From the NCBI GenBank assembly GCA_045658525.1, contig JAZOVD010000102.1, positions 1 to 18,931 of the forward strand: 18,931 nucleotides of DNA, written 5' to 3'. Shown here one piece after another: positions 15,110 through 18,931 of this stretch. How positions within the stretch are numbered: the first letter of the stretch is position 1; each line of letters begins with the position of its first letter. A program made the position numbers and the translations under genes. The notes below the pieces were generated by a model that was not told the origin of the DNA, searched no databases, and saw only the letters and a list, made by a program, of their open reading frames with translations. Origin of the DNA: SIG673 sp045658525. GTDB taxonomy: Bacteria; Bacillota; Clostridia; Oscillospirales; CAG-272.

Positions 15110-16861
15110 TTATTTCTCCTCCTTTCCGGAGATCTGCGAATTATAGATCTCTTTATATTCCTCGTTGTTTGCCAGAAGCTCGTCGTGCGTACCGACACCT
15201 GTTATCTTGCCGTCATCCATAACGACTATCATATCGGCGTCCTTTACCGACGATATTCTCTGAGCTATGATTATCTTGGTAGATGCGGAAAGCTCCTCGC
15301 GGAACGCCTTACGTATCTGAGCCTCGGTCGCCGTATCGACAGCCGATGTAGAATCGTCAAGTATTATTATCTTAGGCTTTTTAAGAAGCGCGCGGGCTAT
15401 ACAAAGTCTCTGCTTCTGTCCGCCCGAAACGTTTACTCCGCCCTGTCCAAGCTCGGTCTGATAACCATTCGTAAAGTTCTTTACGAACTTATCCGCCTGT
15501 GCGCTCTCTGCCGCCACCTGCATTTCTTCCATACTTGCGTTTTCATCACCCCAACGTAGATTTTCCTCGATAGTTCCCGAGAAAAGAACGTTCTTTTGAA
15601 GAACCATACCAACACCCTCGCGGAGATTGTAAAGGGTATAATCCTTTACGTTTCTGCCGTCTATAAGCACCTCGCCCTCGTCGGTATCGTAAAGACGGGG
15701 AATAAGTGATACGAGCGTCGTTTTACCGCAACCGGTAGAGCCGATAATACCTACCGTCTGACCTGCCTCTATCGTAAGGTCTATACCGTCAAGCACGGGT
15801 TCGGGGTTATTTTTATAGTAACGGTAGGTAACGTTTTTAAACTCTATCTTGCCGTTCTCAACGGTAGCGTCAGCCTGCGCCTCAGGCGAATCCTTGATAT
15901 CTATCTCCTCGGAAAGGACCTCGGATATTCTCTTTGCGGAAGCAAAAGCACGAGAGGACACCATAAGCATCATCGTTACCATCATAAGCGAGAAAAGTAT
16001 CTGGCTTACGTAGGTAATGAACGAGGAAAGCTCACCGACGCTGAATGCACCCTCTATACCGAAGTTATCTATTACGAGCTTACTTCCGAACCATATAACG
16101 AGTATAGTGGTAACGTACATAAAGAACGTCTGTACAGGCTGCATAAAGATCATATTCCTCATAGCCGACATGCCCGCTGATTTAAGACCTTTATTCGCGT
16201 TTTCAAACTTATCCGTTTCAAACTCCTCACGAACGAAGGATTTTACGACGCGAACGTTAGTTATGTTTTCCTGAACAGTCGAGTTAAGCGTATCTATTTT
16301 CGTCTGCATTCTCGAAAATCTTGGCATACCGCGCATAATTATAAAAACTATCGCGATAAGCAGAAGCGGTATCGTTACAGCCATAACTATCGAAAGCGAC
16401 GGACTGAGACGTATCGACATAATAACTCCGCCTATGAGCATTCCGGGAGAACGGAGCATCATTCGAAGCAACATATTAACGAAGTTTTGAAGCTGAGTAA
16501 CGTCGTTAGTCAGACGCGTAACGAGCGAGCCTGTCGAAAATTTGTCTATATTTGCGAAGCTGAACTGCTGTACCTTTCGGTAAAGATCGGCTCTTACGTC
16601 AGTTGCAAAGTTTACCGACGCCTTTGCTCCGAAATACGCTCCGCCTACTCCGCCCACCATCATCATAATGGCGGTCAGTATCATCTTACCCATAACGCCA
16701 AAGCTCTCGCCCGTAGTCAGCGTACCTGCTATCGCTCCGTTTATGACCTCGGCAAGATACAGGGGCATCAGCACCTCTCCTATTACCTCAACTATCATAC
16801 TCAGCGGTCCGAGTATAAAATAGTGAAGATACGGTTTTATGTATTTAGTCCACCTTTTCAT
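15110..16861 (-). CDS. ABC exporter half-transporter, degenerate-site subunit of a heterodimer
   Basis: A 583-aa subunit with six transmembrane helices (about 12-310) and an ATPase domain: Walker A GSTGCGKT (374-381), Gln 422, signature VSGGQ (478-482). The catalytic Glu of Walker B is Asp (IIILDD, Asp 503) and the switch His is Gln 534 (IIAQRIS). These are the substitutions of TM287-like subunits. They match the LSQGQ of the next gene's product, since that motif faces this subunit's nucleotide site. Together they should form an efflux pump like TM287/288, BmrCD or LmrCD. I chose the ATG at 16861 (MKRWTKYIKP) because AAGGAG lies 7 nt upstream. It overlaps the end of marR by 17 bp, indicating coupling and a MarR-controlled operon. 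Substrates are unknown. Confidence 0.94.
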   Translation of the reverse strand: MKRWTKYIKPYLHYFILGPLSMIVEVIGEVLMPLYLAEVINGAIAGTLTTGESFGVMGKMILTAIMMMVGGVGGAYFGAKASVNFATDVRADLYRKVQQFSFANIDKFSTGSLVTRLTNDVTQLQNFVNMLLRMMLRSPGMLIGGVIMSIRLSPSLSIVMAVTIPLLLIAIVFIIMRGMPRFSRMQTKIDTLNSTVQENITNVRVVKSFVREEFETDKFENANKGLKSAGMSAMRNMIFMQPVQTFFMYVTTILVIWFGSKLVIDNFGIEGAFSVGELSSFITYVSQILFSLMMVTMMLMVSSRAFASAKRISEVLSEEIDIKDSPEAQADATVENGKIEFKNVTYRYYKNNPEPVLDGIDLTIEAGQTVGIIGSTGCGKTTLVSLIPRLYDTDEGEVLIDGRNVKDYTLYNLREGVGMVLQKNVLFSGTIEENLRWGDENASMEEMQVAAESAQADKFVKNFTNGYQTELGQGGVNVSGGQKQRLCIARALLKKPKIIILDDSTSAVDTATEAQIRKAFREELSASTKIIIAQRISSVKDADMIVVMDDGKITGVGTHDELLANNEEYKEIYNSQISGKEEK

Positions 16862-17351
16862 TTTGCTTCTCCTTATCGTTTTGCTTACAGAAGCCGCATT
16901 TCGGCTCATCTACCGCGCCTATGTTCAAAAGGTTATCGGTCATGATTCCGAAAATACGCTTCATTTCGTCGTAATCCTCATCAGTAACACCGTCAAACAT
17001 CGCTTCGTCGATCTGCGTAAATATCATACGCGTCCTTTCAAGAAGCTCCTTGCCCTTTTCGCTAACCGTTATGACGTTTACACGGTTATCGGTCTCGGAG
17101 CTACGGCGCTCTATAAGTCCGTTCTTCTCCATTTTTTTAAGCGACATCGCTATCGCCGCGGGGGTAACGTTGAAGCTCTCGGCTATCTGCTTCTGAGACG
17201 GCGCGCCGTCGCTGCGCATAAGGTAATTGAGAAGCATATGCTGAGTTCTGTGAAGCCCCAGCTCGCTTATACGCTTTTCGATCACGCTTTTGTGAAGTCG
17301 GGTAACTCTGAGCATCTTGCCCACAGCTTCCCTGTATTTAAGCTCTTCCAT
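16845..17351 (-). CDS. MarR-family transcriptional regulator of the efflux operon
   Basis: A 168-aa winged-helix protein that should dimerise and repress its own operon until a small ligand releases it. The DNA-binding part runs from about 35 to 105, with PSQKQIAESFNVTPAAIAMSLKKME as helix-turn-helix and the wing around RRSSETDNRVNVITVS (82-97), both typical of MarR. The ATG is preceded by AGGAGG at 5 nt. The C-terminal tail is charged and carries a CGFC pair (Cys 152 and 155), which could bind metal or sense oxidants; this is speculation. It is first in an operon with the two exporter genes, and two matching dyads flank its promoter. Many MarR proteins paired with BmrCD/LmrCD-like pumps respond to the pump's own substrates. 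Confidence 0.93.
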   Translation of the reverse strand: MEELKYREAVGKMLRVTRLHKSVIEKRISELGLHRTQHMLLNYLMRSDGAPSQKQIAESFNVTPAAIAMSLKKMEKNGLIERRSSETDNRVNVITVSEKGKELLERTRMIFTQIDEAMFDGVTDEDYDEMKRIFGIMTDNLLNIGAVDEPKCGFCKQNDKEKQNEKVD

Positions 17352-17368
17352 TTCTTCCTCCTATGAAA

Positions 17369-17446
17369 TAGTTAACGGGTTAATTTTCAACACGTTGATC
17401 ATTATACCGCAAAGCGCTGTCAATGTCAAGAGTTAAGTAGTTAACT
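17369..17446. promoter_or_regulatory. Two probable MarR operators flanking the promoter
   Basis: AGTTAACnnnTTAA occurs twice: on the plus strand at 17370-17383 (AGTTAACGGGTTAA), between the start site and the ribosome binding site, and on the minus strand at 17433-17446 (AGTTAACTACTTAA), directly upstream of the -35. The GTTAA...TTAA dyad is the style of MarR sites. Two sites bracketing a perfect promoter suggest autorepression. Confidence 0.7.
17401..17429 (-). promoter_or_regulatory. Consensus sigma-A promoter of the marR-exporter operon
   Basis: On the minus strand, TTGACA (17424-17429) and TATAAT (17401-17406) are exactly 17 bp apart, matching full consensus. A second TTGACA directly follows the first (17418-17423). 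Such a strong promoter makes sense if it is normally repressed. Confidence 0.92.
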
Positions 17447-17478
17447 TTTTTATTTTCTTCATTTTGCACAATATTTCA

Positions 17479-17507
17479 TTGACTTTGCCTGCTTTTGATG
17501 ATATAAT
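17479..17507 (+). promoter_or_regulatory. Sigma-A promoter of the hydrolase-queH operon
   Basis: TTGACT (17479-17484) and TATAAT (17502-17507) are separated by 17 bp, giving a leader of about 28 nt. The upstream MarR-like site ends about 30 bp before the -35, and a half-site AGTTAA (17537-17542) touches the start codon. Confidence 0.85.
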
Positions 17508-17541
17508 ATTTTCAAGATAAGAAAGGCGGTACTGATAGTTA

Positions 17542-18249
17542 ATGGACATTAAGCTTTTTTATACCGACAACGGACCGAAGAACGAGCCTGCTCCTATGAT
17601 ACTCTTACACGGAAACGGCGGTAATTCATCAAGCTTCTTTTACGTAGTGGATCATTTTTCCAAATCACGCAGAGTTATAACACTTGATACGAGAGGTCAC
17701 GGACGCACACCAAAGGGTGAGGGTTCTTTCACTTTGAAGAGATTTGCCGACGATCTGTATGAATTTATGAATGAGATGGGCATAAAAAAAGCCGTGCTTG
17801 TTGGTTACAGCGACGGCGGAAATATAGCTATGATATTTGCCAAAGATCACCCTGAAATGGTCGCCGCGCTTGTGCTTAACGGAGCCAATATGTTTCCCGC
17901 AGGTCTCAAAGACAAGGATCTGCGCTGGATAACGTCGTCTTACAAAAAGGCAAAAAGGTCGCTTAGAAAATCACCCCAAAACGAGTATTTCAAAAACGAG
18001 CTTGATCTGCTTTCTCTTATGGTAAAAGAGCCGAGCCTCACCAAGGACGACTTTTCCGACTTCGACGCACCAACGCTCGTTTTAGTCGGAAGCCACGACG
18101 TTATAAAGCCTGAGCATACGGATTATATAGTAAGCTCATTTAAAAACTCCGCTCTTGCGGTCATCGAGGGCGGTCATAACGTGGTAAAGACCAACAGCGA
18201 GCCTTACATTGCCGCGATAGAGAGCTTTTTAAAGGAAGCGGATATATAA
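17542..18249 (+). CDS. Alpha/beta-hydrolase fold protein
   Basis: A 235-aa soluble protein without signal peptide. The catalytic triad is clear: nucleophile Ser 90 in GYSDGG (88-93), Asp 186 in VGSHDVI, and His 212 in EGGHNVV. HGNGG (23-27) supplies the oxyanion hole, and DTRGHGRT (49-56) is the usual early motif. It should hydrolyse a small ester, thioester or similar bond, but the substrate is not predictable; it resembles small esterases of the 3-oxoadipate enol-lactonase/MhpC type. The start is preceded by AAAGGCGG at about 11 nt. It is first in an operon, its TAA overlapping the queH ATG by one base, which suggests coupled translation rather than a shared pathway. Confidence 0.9.
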   Translation: MDIKLFYTDNGPKNEPAPMILLHGNGGNSSSFFYVVDHFSKSRRVITLDTRGHGRTPKGEGSFTLKRFADDLYEFMNEMGIKKAVLVGYSDGGNIAMIFAKDHPEMVAALVLNGANMFPAGLKDKDLRWITSSYKKAKRSLRKSPQNEYFKNELDLLSLMVKEPSLTKDDFSDFDAPTLVLVGSHDVIKPEHTDYIVSSFKNSALAVIEGGHNVVKTNSEPYIAAIESFLKEADI

Positions 18250-18860
18250 TGGAAAAAAAGAATTATCAAAAGATACTTGAAGGAATGCTTGACACGATCG
18301 TAAAAGAAGTCAAACGCCCCTCTCTGCTTCTCCACGCGTGCTGCGCTCCGTGTTCCAGTTACGTTCTCGAATATCTTGCGAGTTATTTTGACATCACCGT
18401 GCTGTATTATAACCCGAACATCTCACCCGAAAGCGAGTATTTTATCCGCTCCGAGGAGCTTGATCGTTTGATCTCGGAGATGCCTGAGGCTATTAACGTA
18501 AGAGCAGTCACCGCACCTTACACGCCAAGCGACTTTGAAAACATCGCAAAAGGACTGGAAAGTGTACCGGAGGGCGGAAGCCGTTGCTTTAAGTGTTACC
18601 GTCTGAGACTTGAATATGCCGCGAGGTACGCAAAAGAGAACGGTTTTGACTATTTTACGACTACTCTTTCGATAAGTCCGCACAAAAACGCGGAGGTGTT
18701 GAACACTATCGGTTCTGAGCTTGCCGAAAGTTATGGGATACCGTATCTTTTTTCCGATTTCAAAAAGAAAAACGGCTATCGCCGTTCTTGTGAGCTTTCC
18801 GAGCGGTACGGTCTTTACAGACAATCCTACTGCGGCTGCGTTTATTCAAAAGGAATATGA
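18249..18860 (+). CDS. queH: Epoxyqueuosine reductase QueH
   Basis: A 203-aa protein of the former DUF208 family. QueH is the non-orthologous replacement for QueG: it reduces epoxyqueuosine to queuosine in the wobble position of tRNAs with GUN anticodons (Asp, Asn, His, Tyr), using iron-sulfur chemistry. Family marks are HACCAPCSS (29-37), YYNPNISP (53-60), GGSRCFKCYRLRL (109-121), TTTLSISPHKN (137-147) and the C-terminal QSYCGCVYS (192-200), with cysteines 31, 32, 35, 113, 116, 195 and 197 as likely metal ligands. Length is normal. The ATG overlaps the stop of the hydrolase gene (TAATG) and an AAAGGAAG lies upstream. No other queuosine gene is in the window. Confidence 0.95.
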   Translation: MEKKNYQKILEGMLDTIVKEVKRPSLLLHACCAPCSSYVLEYLASYFDITVLYYNPNISPESEYFIRSEELDRLISEMPEAINVRAVTAPYTPSDFENIAKGLESVPEGGSRCFKCYRLRLEYAARYAKENGFDYFTTTLSISPHKNAEVLNTIGSELAESYGIPYLFSDFKKKNGYRRSCELSERYGLYRQSYCGCVYSKGI

Positions 18861-18870
18861 ATAGATTTAT

Positions 18871-18892
18871 CTTCTTTCTTGAAAGAAAGAAG
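18871..18892. repeat. Perfect hairpin downstream of queH
   Basis: CTTCTTTCTT (18871-18880) and AAGAAAGAAG (18883-18892) pair perfectly. It is 10 bases past the queH stop but has no T tract, so terminator function is doubtful. A second short inverted repeat, TGCAC/GTGCA (18911-18915/18927-18931), reaches the window edge and may belong to a repeat that continues outside. Confidence 0.5.
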
Positions 18893-18931
18893 CAAAGAAC
18901 TACTCTGGAATGCACCCTTTTTACGAGTGCA

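Noticed and set aside
18871..18892. Rho-independent terminator of queH
   Set aside because: The stem is perfect but AT-rich and is not followed by a T tract on the plus strand, so it is listed only as a hairpin.

Overview
The window looks like chromosomal DNA of a low-to-medium-GC Gram-positive anaerobe of the class Clostridia, probably an uncultured gut-type lineage. The reasons are strong AGGAGG-type ribosome binding sites, sigma-A promoters close to TTGACA-17-TATAAT, a T-box leader, lipoproteins instead of periplasmic enzymes, a QueH-type epoxyqueuosine reductase, and a hairpin-rich MITE-like repeat of a kind I recall from gut Firmicutes. Lineage is inferred from style; no marker gene is present.

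Layout. (1) 1-216: the last codons of an unidentified plus-strand gene, its terminator, a very long near-perfect palindrome, and the terminator of cysK. (2) 217-3297, minus strand: cysK (cysteine synthase) with its own promoter, and a sodium:solute symporter preceded by a full T-box riboswitch whose specifier reads most simply as UAC (Tyr). (3) 3298-9375: two large divergent lipoprotein genes around a 330-bp control region. The minus-strand one is a heparinase II/III-type polysaccharide lyase with carbohydrate-binding-like and copper-amine-oxidase-N-like domains. The plus-strand one is a PL8-family (hyaluronate/chondroitin/xanthan lyase) protein in which the usual catalytic residues appear to be replaced. 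(4) 9393-9518: the MITE-like repeat. (5) 9524-17351, minus strand: marR, two ABC half-transporters forming a degenerate-site heterodimer of the TM287/288-BmrCD-LmrCD type, and then a MacB-like ATPase-permease fusion with a very large extracytoplasmic domain and its own promoter. (6) 17542-18860, plus strand: an alpha/beta hydrolase overlapping queH by one base.

How the genes work together. marR and the two exporter genes are translationally coupled. The marR promoter is a perfect consensus flanked by two copies of AGTTAACnnnTTAA, which suggests MarR autorepression and drug- or peptide-responsive efflux. The two lyase-like lipoproteins share a control region and probably act on the same uronic-acid polysaccharide at the cell surface. 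The symporter is probably an amino-acid importer switched on by uncharged tRNA. No complete new defence or mobile system was found. The most unusual items are the apparently active-site-stripped PL8 protein beside an intact heparinase-like enzyme, the Tyr T-box on an SSS transporter, the giant extracytoplasmic domain of the ABC fusion, and the long palindrome at 123-187.
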